The notes below the pieces were generated by a model, which saw only the letters and a list, made by a program, of their open reading frames with translations, had not been told where the DNA came from and ran no database searches. Below are positions 1 to 11,943 of a stretch of 64,000 bases of DNA, one piece after another. Origin of the DNA: Epiperipatus broadwayi (lineage: Eukaryota > Onychophora > Udeonychophora > Euonychophora > Peripatidae); NCBI GenBank assembly GCA_028023455.1, contig JAQFVV010000027.1, positions 7,811,845 through 7,875,844 on the forward strand. The letters are read 5' to 3'. Both the position numbers and the translations under genes were made by a program. Numbering within the stretch: the stretch's first letter is position 1; each line of letters starts with the position of its first letter.

Positions 1-1326
1 GTTTTAACTTCTATTTTATGATATTGCCTTGCAATAATTTTTATATTGGTTTGCATATTCCTTTAATCAGAATATGCATGTTTATATGTATATGCGAGTG
101 AATGCAGGTTAAATTTCCATGTATTATTTATAATCTATGTTTTATTTATTCATTTATTGGTATTCTGCCCATTGTCAAGTATCAATTGTGGCAATTATGT
201 TGTTAGTTTTCATTGCCATGAATTTTATGAAGCCCCTCCACAGCAGAGATTGTGGCTTATTTGGCACCTCCAGATCACTTATCTGAGTGTCAATTTATTT
301 ATTACTAATTTGCCCTTATTTTATTAGTGTGTATTTCATGTAAGCACATTTAAAGCATTTACATGCCTGAAATTGGTTACCTCTATTTCAAGTTATTTTC
401 AGATATATTTAAGTCATTAATAGTATTGAGCTTTTAATAATGTGCCCATGTATGTATAAACAGTTAAAACCTACATGAATTATATTTGTTTTTGCATTCA
501 ACTATGTTAGGAGTATCATAGAAATTATTTATACACTGATTTTAAATATAGCTAGTTTTATAATTAAATTATCATCATTTAGTGGCCTATTTGAAGGCAT
601 ATATTTGCTATTCTGTATGTGTAAATGCTGATGATTTGCTTTTCAAATAAAAGAGAAAACTTAAATGTAATTTAAATATAATTATTGTTATTGTTTCAAG
701 GATTTTCTCGAGGCATATTGTAATTTAGCTTATGTAAATGCTTATGTCAGCACTAGTTAGTATTGCTATTGAAGCAGTCGATGTCTAATCATCATCAAGC
801 TTCATGCTTCACCATCTACACTAACCTCCTGTGGGGCCTGCAATTCAGACCTTACCGTAAATATATGCTATTCACCCACACACTATATGCATAATGATTA
901 GAGAAATTAGTAAAATTAATTATATTTAGTAAAGTGAAACAATAGTTTGTGTCATGCATATATATATATATATATATGAACGAAGCAATAATTTTATTAA
1001 TATTTATTGCTGAAAATTAAACATTTCCTTATATAATTGTAAATATCTTTTTATATATGAGTATTTAATTAAGGTATTGGAATGTAACAACAAAGAAAAA
1101 TGGGGAAGGCTCTAAATACTGAAATTATCTTTATCTATAGTCAGACTGTTTTCATTAATTAAAATTATAAATCTTAAATTAAAATTTTTTTTTTTAGTTG
1201 TTTTCAAATCTTTAAAAATATATCAAATGGTTTTAAAAATATTTTGCTAATTAAATGTTGTTTTTTATTGAGATTAGAGATAACTGTGGGCAACTGAAAT
1301 TGTATTCTTGGAGGGATTAAAATGTG
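1..1326. other. AT-rich non-coding stretch
   Basis: No reading frame, RNA gene or clear repeat family is visible here. It holds short AT microsatellites, for example around 957-977, and homopolymer runs. No feature is assigned. Confidence 0.5.
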
Positions 1327-1360
1327 TATAAAAGGGGTCCATAGAACAAATAAGTCAGTT
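1327..1360 (+). promoter_or_regulatory. TATA plus initiator core promoter
   Basis: TATAAAAG lies at 1327-1334 and TCAGTT, the arthropod initiator consensus, at 1355-1360. This puts the TATA box about 30 bases upstream of the initiator A, the spacing expected for arthropod RNA polymerase II promoters. More TCAGTT-like repeats follow to about 1405, and an AATAAA signal lies near 1452. No coding frame follows. The close TATA, initiator and poly(A) signal would fit the U3-R part of a solo LTR, but no LTR ends or primer-binding site were identified, so a lncRNA promoter is equally possible. Confidence 0.4.
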
Positions 1361-3407
1361 TAGTTAATTTTCAGTTTAGTTACTTTTTCAGTCAGTTACT
1401 TTCAGTTTTACTTGAGTTACTTAGAAAATTTTGTGAGAACATCTTTCAGTAAAATAAATTTTCAAAAGTGTTGCCAGACCTTAAAATTTTAAGAAGTCAA
1501 CAGAAGTTAGGGCTATGAACTGTGAGTAGAAAAGAAGCACTTTTCTTCAGGTCTCTCGGAAGACTATCTACCTGATGCCATCAAGTTCCCATCCATCTGA
1601 CAGTCCGTACAACATGACCGTTTCATTGCTGACTGCTTCCATTGTATCTGCTTGCTTGCTAAGGTGACCTCACGTAATATAGAGCTGCCTTAATACGTTA
1701 ATTCCTTTTGTAGTTTCTAATAAGATGTAGTTAAACCTTTGTATTTTAATTCCGATATTAATGCATAAGTTTCTGCTAATTATGCTCTGAAATTCTCTCT
1801 CTGTAATCCCTTACTAATATAATGTATTTTTAACTTATCTTTAATGCTTCAACTCATATATATAACTTTGTGCAGCTCCATTAAAATTTTATGTATTTTG
1901 TTTAATGTATAGGTATAAGTTATTTTCTTTAATATACCAAAAATCCCCAAATTCGCGAGTTTGAAAAGGGGGGGGGGGATAATTGTTTAATTTGGAAAGA
2001 AGCGGGCTTCATTTAAAACCTATCAATAAAGTTTTGTTTATATTAAATAGAAATTGTGAGTTTGGTTTCATTTTAAATTCATTATTCTTAAAGTCAATTA
2101 AAAACTTTTACTGTGGATGAATTCTGCTAAATTTACTGCTTTGAATTTGTTTTTAAAATTTCATTTTAAAAGATCATGAACCTTGATTAATATAATTAGT
2201 CCATCCTTTCTTGCTATTGCCTAAAGGGCTAATAATACGTGTATGGAAATCGAATTTAAATATAAATTTTATTAGTTTAATGCTATAGAAAAGAGTTATT
2301 ATTCATTACAATTTGTTAAATGACTCAGGATTGAAAACAGGTTATTGCGCAAGAGGTTAAACCATTTCCAAATTTTAAAATAATATTATATGAAAATTAT
2401 ATTATAAAATTATATAAACGTTGCTGGCATACCTTTTCCTTTATTCTGATATTTTATCTTTTCCATTTCTTGATTGTTTTGTCATTGGGGACATTGGAAG
2501 CCTGAAGCTTTCCATCCTACTTTTCAAAATCATTCGTAATCAGAGACATTACTTTCTGTGGAATATGAGGCTTATGAGGTTGATGTGCTGCCGATGACCA
2601 TACATCCGGCTTCGGGCTTTCAAACCCAGCCTCTCCATCGATATCACTCTGCCAGAATGCGCAGGCATATCAAATCTAAGTTCATTTCAAATATTCTTTT
2701 AAAAATGATAGAATATCCAAAATGCCATAAAGGCCAGATTTCTTTATTGTATGCTAGTACTGTTACTCTGCTCCTTAATTTGATCACCATCTGCATAAGC
2801 TTAGTAAGTCGCAATGATATGTTAAAAATGATGATTCATTTCATAAAATACATTCAGTATGTTGATTTTAAAACTGCTTTCTTTTAAAAACCGTTATCAA
2901 TTCCCATAGATATAAATCTAATTTGTATTAATGATTGTATAATTTATTCTCGTAAATGTAGTGCATTATTTGTTTCATATGTATAAGTCCCAAAGACGTC
3001 TTTCCAAACAATGTCAATAAAAATATATATATAATAATTTTCATAAGGTAGACAAATGATTAAGATTGCACATTGTTGCCTGTTTACAAAATCATTTAAT
3101 ACTAAATCGCAAACTATCTTTTATATCATCTAAACCTGTCATGATCTTCTATATTTGTTTTATACATCCACAGCATTTTTTTTGTAAACATTTGTAAATT
3201 GGCATATTAACTTTGCAGAAATTGCAATACATTCTATAAAATTTATATTCATGAAATAATTAATAGATGATTTTATAAAAACAAATCCCAAATTTGTAAA
3301 TGTATAATAGCATTCCAAGCGTGAAACCTTTTGTAATATATATATATATATATATGCGTTTTCTCAATATTTTATTAAATATATATTTCATGTAAATCCT
3401 GGTTTGT
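1361..3407. other. Non-coding stretch with a poly-G run
   Basis: A run of 11 G after AAAA (1968-1978) stands out in this AT-rich context. A reading frame at 2558-2887 has no recognisable domain or coding bias and is not called as a gene. The rest is AT-rich with short AT microsatellites, for example at 3338-3356. Confidence 0.4.
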
Positions 3408-3510
3408 TTTTAAATTATTATTTTCTAGTTAATATTTAGAATTATTTTCTTTAGCTGCTTTGTTTTTGAATTATTTTCTAGTTAATATTTAGAACTATTT
3501 TCTTTAGCTA
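3408..3510. repeat. Tandem duplication, unit about 50 bp
   Basis: Two adjacent units share TTTTCTAGTTAATATTTAGA followed by ATTTTCTTTAGCT with few differences, a local tandem duplication in AT-rich DNA. No gene overlaps it. Confidence 0.7.
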
Positions 3511-4023
3511 ATAGCTAAATAACTATAATAAATGTAATTCCTGGGCTACTCTGAATGTGATCATCATCATCATCATTCTAGTCTTATGCTCTATCGCTTT
3601 GCTTCTGGGCCCGGAATTAAAATAATTGTGCTATATCATCAGGATTGTTGTTCATTAAGTCAGAAATTCGAAGAATAGGCAAATAGATTAGAATTCAGGA
3701 TTGCTCCAGACCTGTGTATCTCGAGCATGATCGGATTCAAGGTACTTTTGCTTAGGATTTGAATCTTGTTAAGTGAGCATACTGTTTTGACCGGTACACT
3801 ATATCTACTGCTTATTGTTTTTATCTATTATATTGTATTATTAAATTTATGTCATATTATAAATAAATATATTATTAGTCATTAAATACGTTTGTTTTCA
3901 TTGTCATCATCACACTTATCTATCCAGAAAATCTAATTAATAAACTTATGTTAAACATTTCAAAAGTCACATTAAAAAATATTTATTCAGTTTATTTATT
4001 TTTCTTTATACCTGCATTACATG

Positions 4024-4064
4024 ATCACCATTTCTTATGCTTGATCCTGTATGGAGAGTTTGCC
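4024..4064 (+). repeat. Internally deleted copy of the 240-bp hammerhead-like element
   Basis: The family's 5' end (ATCACCATTTCTTATGCTT) is joined almost directly to its 3' end (CTGTATGGAGAGTTTGCC), with the interior missing. Compare the complete single copy at 12432-12672. It shows both termini in 41 bases and supports the element boundaries. Confidence 0.6.
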
Positions 4065-4411
4065 TGTTTTAATACCTGCATTATTTAAAATAAAAATATT
4101 ATGTTGCTTTTATCTTTTGCCACAAGTGTATTTAATGGTGTAGTGTGTGGCCTAAAAGTACCCCTTCTTCCCATTTGCATTATTTTACTTTGCTTGGTAC
4201 AAGATTATACATTAAGATATTTAATAAGATTTTCCCAAGAGTTATATGAGTATGATTAGTTATTAAAGAAAAACAAAATATTTTGAAACAGTATTTTTTT
4301 TATATAAGCCAAAGGTTATTAGAAGTATTCAAACACTTGAATACTGATCATTTTCACTTTCTCATTTACTTTAAAAATGAAATTTAAGTTTAAGAATTAT
4401 AAGAAAAGATT

Positions 4412-5138
4412 ATCACATGATCACATTTCCTATACTAGCACATTAATTGTTGATAAACAGAGCAAAACTCTCCATACAGTATTGCCACCTGTGCTAAACA
4501 GAGTAATCAATGGATGCCAGAAGGCTTGTGCATAAAATCCCTATCTAGTGCCTACTCATCCAATATCCCCAGACTAGTTTCTGGCTTGTGGCCTTCGTCA
4601 GTGAGGAGCTTTGGATCTGAGAGCACTGCATCTAGATCTTAGGATCTAATGCATACTGTATGGAGAGTTTTGCTCTGTTTATCAACAATTAATGTGCTAG
4701 TATAGGAAATGTGGTCATGTGATGCTTAATGGTTTAACACCAATCCTGCCTAATAGGATAGTGGTGGCTATGGTTGTAAAAGAGCCAGACACCAAAATGT
4801 ATGGGTGCTGAACTGAGTTCAGACCCATATGACTATTTGAGCTATTGAGCTTAGATTGAAAATATTTTTTGTGTTTTCAATTTCATTCTCATAGTTTAGT
4901 AGTTAAGTAGAGATAAAAGGTGGTTGCTAGAGGGTTGCATTAGATCCTAAGATCTAGATGCAGTGCTCTCAGATCCAAAGCTCCTCACTGACGAAGGCCA
5001 CAAGCCCAGAAACTAGTCTGGGGATATTGGATGAGTAGGCACTAGATAGGGATTTTATGCACAAGCCTTCTGGCATCCATTGATTACTCTGTTTAGCACA
5101 GGTGGAAATACTGTATGGAGAGTTTTGCACTGTTTATC
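4412..5138. repeat. Inverted pair of the 240-bp hammerhead-like element
   Basis: A left copy (4412-4723) is itself bounded by 71-bp inverted repeats (4412-4482 and 4653-4723, one mismatch). After a spacer of about 210 bp, a second copy (about 4936-5138) runs in the opposite orientation, so the interiors at 4483-4652 and 4938-5112 can fold on each other. Both carry the ribozyme-like core: on the minus strand at 4566-4607 and on the plus strand at 4982-5024. No protein is encoded. The spacer has no similarity I recognise. It could be an inverted retroelement dimer or a foldback DNA element. Confidence 0.75.
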
Positions 5139-5599
5139 AAGAAAAGATTATCTTGTGTATAATAACCTAAATTCTTATCTCCTTTGAAGGTATTTGGGTG
5201 TTAGGTAAAGTAATTATATTTATTGTATTAAATAAAAATAAAACCCAGAGACTTGTATAAGATAAGAACTCGAGATTTGGATAAGATAAAACTATGTGAT
5301 TTGGATAAAAATCCAAGATTTTTATTGTTTATATTTGTGAAGTAATATATTTTATTCAAAATTCCATAGTTGTTATGGTGCCTTCTTGGTTTGGTATCGC
5401 TTTGATATGCCTTTGTTTGCACCTATATAGAAGAGGAATTAGCAGAATACAGACTGAATATTCAGCATGAAATACATATGTAAATTAATTAATAAATGGA
5501 ATCGCTATTATATATATGAAGTTAAATCCAAGATCAAGGTGTGTTGATGTGCAGCAACCAATCAGGTGTGTTTCTGCAGGCTGAATGAAAACAATACCA

Positions 5600-5662
5600 A
5601 ACCTATCCAAACTATATGTGTGTGTGCGTAACCTATCCAAACTATATATATGTGTGTGTGCA
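5600..5662. repeat. Duplicated microsatellite unit
   Basis: AACCTATCCAAACTATAT followed by a TG run occurs twice in tandem. It is a local duplication of a (TG)n-bearing segment. The flanking 5140-6570 stretch is AT-rich without a supported gene. Confidence 0.6.
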
Positions 5663-6571
5663 TACCAAAGAACCTAAATAATAAAGTCATTGGATGTTGA
5701 AAAAAGATTAGGATAAATTATATGGAGCTTGGAAGAAATGAGAAGATGATGGAAAGTGAAGTAGATAAATATTTTTTGATTTTTAATATTTTTATGACTA
5801 GAATGAGGATTAAGATATTAGAGCTTAGGCAATAATTTTTATTAAAATGGAATAAAAATATATAGAATGAATGAATTAGTGATTTTAAATAAAAAATTTG
5901 ATAGGAGTACATATAGATGGTTTACAGTTGTTTATAATGGTTTTAAAATGAAGGAATATTTAAAATGGATAATAAGAGATTCTGTGAAAAAATGCTTGAC
6001 TTTGTTAAAATAAATATCAGTTTATTTTATATTTCATATAGAATTGTTAAAATTTATCATTTCAATAATGAAAGTTTAAATTTGTTTGATCTCTGTCTAA
6101 AAAATAAATATTTTCAATCAAGATTTGGAAAATGTGCACTGAATTTATAAAGTTATTATGTAAGCTGGGTGTGCTTAAATTTTTTTTAAGAACCTGTTAT
6201 AATTTTTATATATTTATTTAAATTTATTTATTAGATTATAGTCGATTAAATATAAATATATTTAAACACACATTGATTATGTAATATTTACTAAGGCTGT
6301 TACCTCAAGAATGCGTGCATAAAAATGCAATAGTAGGGACCTCTACAGGTCTTAACCAGAAGCTTACATTATGGAAGAGCTCTATATTTTAAATGTTTAT
6401 TATTTCGTACATATACATTTATCACATTTGAAAAAGGTTATTTTGAATTCCACTTTTTATTTTCTTGCTCTTAGCACCGTTCATTTTCTAATTAACTTCG
6501 AATTTATTCAAAACTTGTCATGGTCTACATAAAGATAGAACCACATGTCCATTTTAAAGTACCCTCTCATT

Positions 6572-6849
6572 AGTTATTTCCATTATTATCATCTTTAGCA
6601 CTAACTTTGACAATTATTGGTAAACTTGTGGTCATCTTAATTGGGACATATTTGAGGTGCACAGTTTGTATCCCATTTTGTTAGTCTCTGATTCTCATTT
6701 CCTTTTCCTTTTTTCGAGTTAGGATGAGCACAAGTTTACCAATAGTTGTCAAAGCTATTGGTAAAGATGATAATAGTGGAAGTAACTAATATTTGAGGTG
6801 CAGTTTGTACCCCATTTTGTTATTTTCTGATTTCCTTTTTCCTCTTCTC
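6572..6849. repeat. Compound inverted and direct repeat
   Basis: Arms of 59 bp at 6572-6630 and 6729-6787 are inverted copies with a few mismatches. In addition, a segment beginning TTTGAGGTGCA and containing CCCATTTTGTTA occurs directly at 6651-6715 and again at 6792-6849. One unit was therefore copied in both orientations. No coding content. Confidence 0.7.
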
Positions 6850-7141
6850 ATTTATTTCACATACCAATGCTTAAGTTTGTTATCGTGATCCTTTAATTAA
6901 ACTTGAGAAGTAAATGTGTAAGGAAAGAAGCCATATTGAAGCAAGTCAAATATAGATTGTGTTGGTGGATGAAATATCAACAATGTTAGATATGGTGATG
7001 ATATCACATTTATGCTGAAAACAGGGAGGAGCTGAAGACTCACTAAAAGAGCTACAAAAGAATGAAAATGCAAGATTGTGGATAACTATAAAGAAGAAAA
7101 CATTAGGACAACATGTTATTAAACCACTAAATATCACATAA

Positions 7142-7420
7142 ATCACCATTCTTTATGCTTACACAAGTTGTTTACACAAAGGCTAAACTCTCCATACAGC
7201 AGCACCATTCTGTACAAGCTAGCATAATCAATGGATGCAAGAAGATTTGTGCATAATTTCCTTATTTAGTGCCTACTCATCCAATATCCCCAGACTAATT
7301 TTTAGCTTGTAGACTCTAGATAGGAATTTTATGCACAAACCTTTTTGCATCCATTGATTACTTTGGCTTGCACTGAGTGGCACTACTGTATGGAGAGTTT
7401 AGCCTCTGTGTGTCAACATG
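7142..7420. repeat. Inverted-pair copy of the 240-bp element, spacer lost
   Basis: It starts with the family 5' end (ATCACCATTC). AACTCTCCATACAG occurs on the left and its complement CTGTATGGAGAGTTT on the right. The two half-copies meet near 7317 with almost no spacer. The ribozyme-like core is missing because the junction removes it, so this copy keeps the pairing arms but not the core. Confidence 0.7.
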
Positions 7421-7585
7421 TTAAGTGGCTAATTTCAAAACTGATAGGAACATCATACAAGCATTGAAAATTTTAATCTCCTTGGATCATTCATCATTAA
7501 AAAGTTCATAAGTTAAGAGGCTCAATGGATTATGAGCATTAATAGAGTTGCAATTAAAATAAAATTATATGGTTAAAGCAATAAC

Positions 7586-7730
7586 TCCCACTAGTGCCAT
7601 CTATAATAAAGATGAAAAATCGCTAGATAGTAGTGCCTACTAATCCCCATTTCCAGACTAATTTCTAGTCTTTGCCTTTATCAGTGAGGTTTAGGATTCA
7701 AATCTGGAAATAATGCAGCTATGCATTTAG
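7586..7730 (-). repeat. Degenerate fragment of the 240-bp element
   Basis: On the minus strand it keeps CACTGAT, GGCAAAG, CTAG and TTAGTCTGG in family order next to the ATCCAAATCTG-like region. The core has lost the conserved G of CTGANGA (it reads CTGATAA), so the motif is decayed here. Confidence 0.5.
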
Positions 7731-8011
7731 CAAATACTTTTAATCCCAATTTAATATTTGAGCTAAAAATCTGAAAATTAAAATACCTTAAGATTTTTAG
7801 CCAACTTCCTGCAAGTTATTTAGATGCATAACTTTGATTTCTGAATCCAAAATTTCATATTTTAAGGGAAAAACCAAAAACAATCTAAGGATGTAGATTT
7901 AAGTGCATTATCATTTGATAATCATTGATTTCTTAACCTTATTGTAGCTGGTGCTAGAGTAGAAAGCTGCTCGTTTTATTATATATTGTGTAAGGTAGAA
8001 AAATTAAACAA

Positions 8012-8259
8012 TTTGTTAATAATCACACAGACAATTGCTTAGATGTTCATGGGACATTGGCTCCACCAAATAGAAAATTAAGCACAACAGTATCATTCAA
8101 ATGAACAAAGGTGTGATTAGTCTAGTTTTTATAGATTTGTTAATAATCACACAGACAATTGCTTAGATGTTCATGGGACATTGGCTCCACCAAATAGCAA
8201 ATTAAGCACAACAGTATCATTCAAATAAACAAAGGTGTGATTAGTCTAGTTTTTATAGA
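8012..8259. repeat. Recent 124-bp tandem duplication
   Basis: Two adjacent 124-bp units (8012-8135 and 8136-8259) differ at only two visible positions. The sequence is unique in the window and non-coding. The near identity against a heavily decayed background implies a recent event or an assembly artefact. Confidence 0.85.
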
Positions 8260-8639
8260 TTTGATCAAGTCATTCAACTCATTCAATCAAAAAAGCTTGT
8301 GACAATTTTTGATGGTTTTCCTAAAACGTTTATCAATATTATATAATTTCTATACTATAGTATGAGTAAAAAAGTTGTTATTGATGATGAAAAATCTAAG
8401 GAATTTGACATGAAAACTGGTGTCAAATGGCATGTGTAAGGAAGGTTTTCTAGCTCCAATTTTGCTTTATGTGTCAGTAGTCTTATGAACACTTACAACC
8501 AGCTTCTTGAAACAGATATGCAAAAATTAAACCAACTGTTGCTTAAAATATAATATAAAGTGATTAAAAATGAAAAGAAAAACATTTAACGCTATGATAT
8601 TTACCAATCAAAAGATGGTTTCCCAGTATAGTTTTATAC

Positions 8640-8830
8640 ACTGTTGATTCTAGAGCAGCTATAATCCATTATTTCCAGTGCTCAAGCTTCTTATCAATCT
8701 TGCATTAAGTATTTGATTGTCCTTTTTTATAAAAGAATGATCAGTAAAATATCTTACTGTTTTGAATTCATCCTATAACAATTTCAATTTAGTAATCAAT
8801 AATTAAAATCTAAAGTCCTTTACATATCAG
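8640..8830 (-). mobile_element. Short RTE LINE remnant
   Basis: GTGCTCAAG, TATCAATCTT and TTAAGTATT appear in the same order as in the reverse complement of the RTE 3' RT region, which also appears at 10290-10330. It is a small decayed fragment. Identity is inferred from ordered short matches only. Confidence 0.35.
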
Positions 8831-8965
8831 CAGTGAAACAAAAATGTTCAGTAACTTTTGCTTTAAATTGTATGAGCAGTTTCAATGCTAAATCCAGATG
8901 TTCTATGTTTGAGAAATCAGTGGACATGATAGTGTGGGCTACACTATTCCCAAAATGGTTTATGG

Positions 8966-9455
8966 CAGAGGTGGGCAATTGTTTTGGCTCAGGGGCCACA
9001 GAGGTTGGTGGAAGACCGCATCAGGGGCCACTTTGTGGAAACGAAGGTTAGCGGAGGGCCGCACCTTTTTTCATGACACAATAAACACCCTGACTATTCC
9101 CTGTATTATCAAAGAAATATTTGTTTGTCCATTATTCATTAAACACATGACATTCATCACCGATTTTACATTTTTTTAGAGGGTTCATGGTTTTACTAAA
9201 GTTGGAAATGTATATATTTGCTAACGCAAAGACAAAATTGAAATTAACCAGATCAACTGAAAAGCACTGCACATCATAGCTACACTGTGCATGTGGCTTG
9301 ACATGGTCATCCCAGTGGAAAATATGAGATGAATCTTCGGTTGTGCACAGGAAGGAAATCTCAGTTCAAGGCAGATTTTTTCTGATTGTCTTGGTGGACC
9401 ACATAAAAACTTAGTGGGCTGCATGTGGCCTTGGCCCATTATTTTCCCACCCCTG
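8966..9455. mobile_element. Non-autonomous hAT transposon, copy 1
   Basis: It begins CAGAGGTGGGCAATTG and ends TTTTCCCACCCCTG, the terminal inverted repeats of a common hAT group. The 8 bases on each side (8958-8965 and 9456-9463) are identical, GTTTATGG, which is the target duplication length of hAT transposases. The interior contains no transposase frame. Frames of 72-81 codons here are chance. A related copy lies at 15287-15759. Confidence 0.9.
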
Positions 9456-9463
9456 GTTTATGG

Positions 9464-10044
9464 CATTGATTTTTGTAAGATTCAAAGCTACCAGAATTAA
9501 TATACTTATATATCTAGAAGTGATCTACACCTCTTATATTACTCATGCAGATATATTAATATTTGAAAAAAACAAGGTTTAAATCCAGGTTAAATCATTT
9601 GCATAGTTATATAGATCTGATATAGGGTCAATTTATATATATATATATATATAAGATTCCAATTTTATGGCAATTCTAGCTTTCTTCCATCTTTTTATTG
9701 AAGAAAGTTAATATCAGTGACAATATAACATGACTTTCTCATATTTTCCTAGAATAGTTACCTTTACCCTGTTCTAAAGTCATCTACTGTAAGTGTAATT
9801 GTTCTACCCTTGAATTTCTACTCTTCACCAATAAAGAAAAAATTAAACTGGTTTGAAGATGGGATTTTATAGTGCTATGCCATCTGGTGACTATCAATTA
9901 CTCAAGTTTATAGTAGATGATTTTAATGTAGATATATGATAACTGTTTATGGAATTATCACTGTTTTTAACCATTATCACTTCACTGCAGGATGGAGATA
10001 TCTCCAAGTATAATAAGATTTCTCAAATACCTAACATACTCCAC
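9464..10044. other. Non-coding stretch
   Basis: AT-rich DNA with an AT microsatellite near 9637-9653. No gene or repeat family recognised. Confidence 0.4.
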
Positions 10045-10383
10045 AACACATCAGTAAATTTTCTTATTTCATTCATCCATTGATCTTTTACAATCTCTTG
10101 GAATCCAGTTTAAAACATCAACTGTCCATTTACTATCACTTCTTCTAGAAATATGTCTAACCTAGCTTCTTTGTTATTTCTTAATTCTTTCAATATTTAT
10201 TTGTTCTCTTACCCAAATATTTTACTTTTCATCCATTCTTTTTATTTTCAATATATATTTCTTTATTCTTTGTTGAGTGCTCAAGTCTTTGTATCAATCT
10301 TTTGTTAAGTATTCAAATCAGAAATCCATAAGTAAAAGCCAGTACAACATATTTTATATTAGAAGATATTAAATAGTTAAAAT

Positions 10384-10560
10384 CTTAAACCAAATTCCAA
10401 GAGATTGTAAAAGATCTAAAAATAGACCTCATGTGAGATGGATAGAAGAAATAAGGAAGTGTGCTAGAGTGATATGAAGAAGAGAGGCTAGAGATCAAAG
10501 AAGATGGATTGAACTTAGGAGAGACCATTCTGAATTAGACTGATAATAGTTAAAAATGAT
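10384..10560 (+). mobile_element. RTE 3'-end fragment in reverse orientation
   Basis: CCAAATTCCAAGAGATTG, a stretch resembling ATGTGAGATGGAT, and GAAGATGGATTGAACTT match the last 180 bases of the RTE copy at 21820-21985. It sits inside the minus-strand RTE copy, so it is either a separate 5'-truncated insertion or an inverted duplication of the 3' end. Confidence 0.65.
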
Positions 10561-11943
10561 TATGACAACACATTTATTATAAACTTCCTTTTCAAGCATA
10601 TATACATATGTTCTTTTAAATTATATTTAATCAAAAGCACGCTGTTAAAGTTTAATTCTATGATTAGTTTCATTCATTATATTTCCATATGCATGAACAA
10701 TCTTACAAGGGCATTTGTAATTGTTAACTTCTTCTAAATCATGATTATTAAATTGGATTATCTTCTTCAAAAAAAAATTCATGGAACATTAATTAGTCTT
10801 TTTAATATTTATCTTTAGTCCTACTTTCATCTGATAACTCTTGCAACATTTCCAGAAGCTCTAAAGCATTATGCAAAAACAAGCAGATGACTTAATCTCC
10901 ACATGATTTTATTCTCTTAGCTTTCCATTATAATTCACAAAATATTTCTTGAAAAACTATTGTAAAAAATGTTGGAGATATGAAATCAGCTTGTTATATC
11001 ATCGTCAATGTAATCTTCTTAGTGGCATTATGTAATCTAATCAGTCCTGTATTCTTCAGATTATGATTGTATCCTGTCAGTATATCTTGATAGTCCAAAG
11101 CTTTAATCACTGTGGAAATATTTCTACAACCAAATGCTTTTTCATAATCTACAAATCCAAAGCATTATGGCAACTCATGTTCATTGATCCTTTCTATAAC
11201 TTCTCTAAATACTTGAATATGATCAAGCCATTTTTAAATTCAGCTTGTTCTTTTGATTAGTTAAAATCCAAAGTTCACTGCAACTGAGTTGTAATCAATT
11301 TGGACAAATTTTTGTATAGAACTGATAAAAGACCTATAGATCTGAAATTTATAATATCTTCTTTATCATCTTTTTTAAATATGAGTATTACTACTGCATT
11401 CTTCCAATCATTGCTTATCATTTAGATATTTGGTACATAGTTTTACCAACAATTTTTCTATCTCCTCACCCAAATTTTTTATGATAGCAATAATTGCATC
11501 ATTTCTGCCATTTTCTTCTTTTTCGTAGATTTAATTGCATGTTTCATATCTTCATTTAAAATGTTGGGCAATTCAAAGATGTAATAACTATACTGCATAA
11601 TTTTTTGTAAATTTCTGCCACACATTTTACGATATCATGCTTCTTATTAGTAATAATTACACTTTTTCTTCTTGATGCTGAAATAACTTTCTTTCATACT
11701 AAGATGTTTATATTTTCAAAACTTTTATTCTCTGCTGTATCTTTGACACTTTTCAACTATGTTTGCTTATGCCATTATTATCTGGGGGGGGGTATCACTT
11801 TACAGTTTTTCAGAATTTCTTAATGAATCACTTTTTTAAAAAAAATACATATTCTTTCTATTCTTCATACATTCTCTTATTTCTTGAAACTTACCAATGA
11901 ATTATTGTTTTTGTACCAGATATCTTCTTTACTATTTTAAATA

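Noticed and set aside
1968-1978. Poly-G run as an LTR polypurine tract
   Set aside because: No LTR start of the expected form follows and no internal retroviral-type frame exists nearby. Similar G runs occur at 11787 and 43096.
2590-2640. tRNA-like B box on the minus strand
   Set aside because: A single GGTTTGAAA-like site without an A box or terminator.
2558-2887. 109-codon open frame as a gene
   Set aside because: No domain, signal peptide, splice context or coding bias. The composition follows the background.
8833-9439. Three frames of 72-81 codons as genes
   Set aside because: They lie inside the non-coding hAT element bounded by terminal repeats and target duplications.
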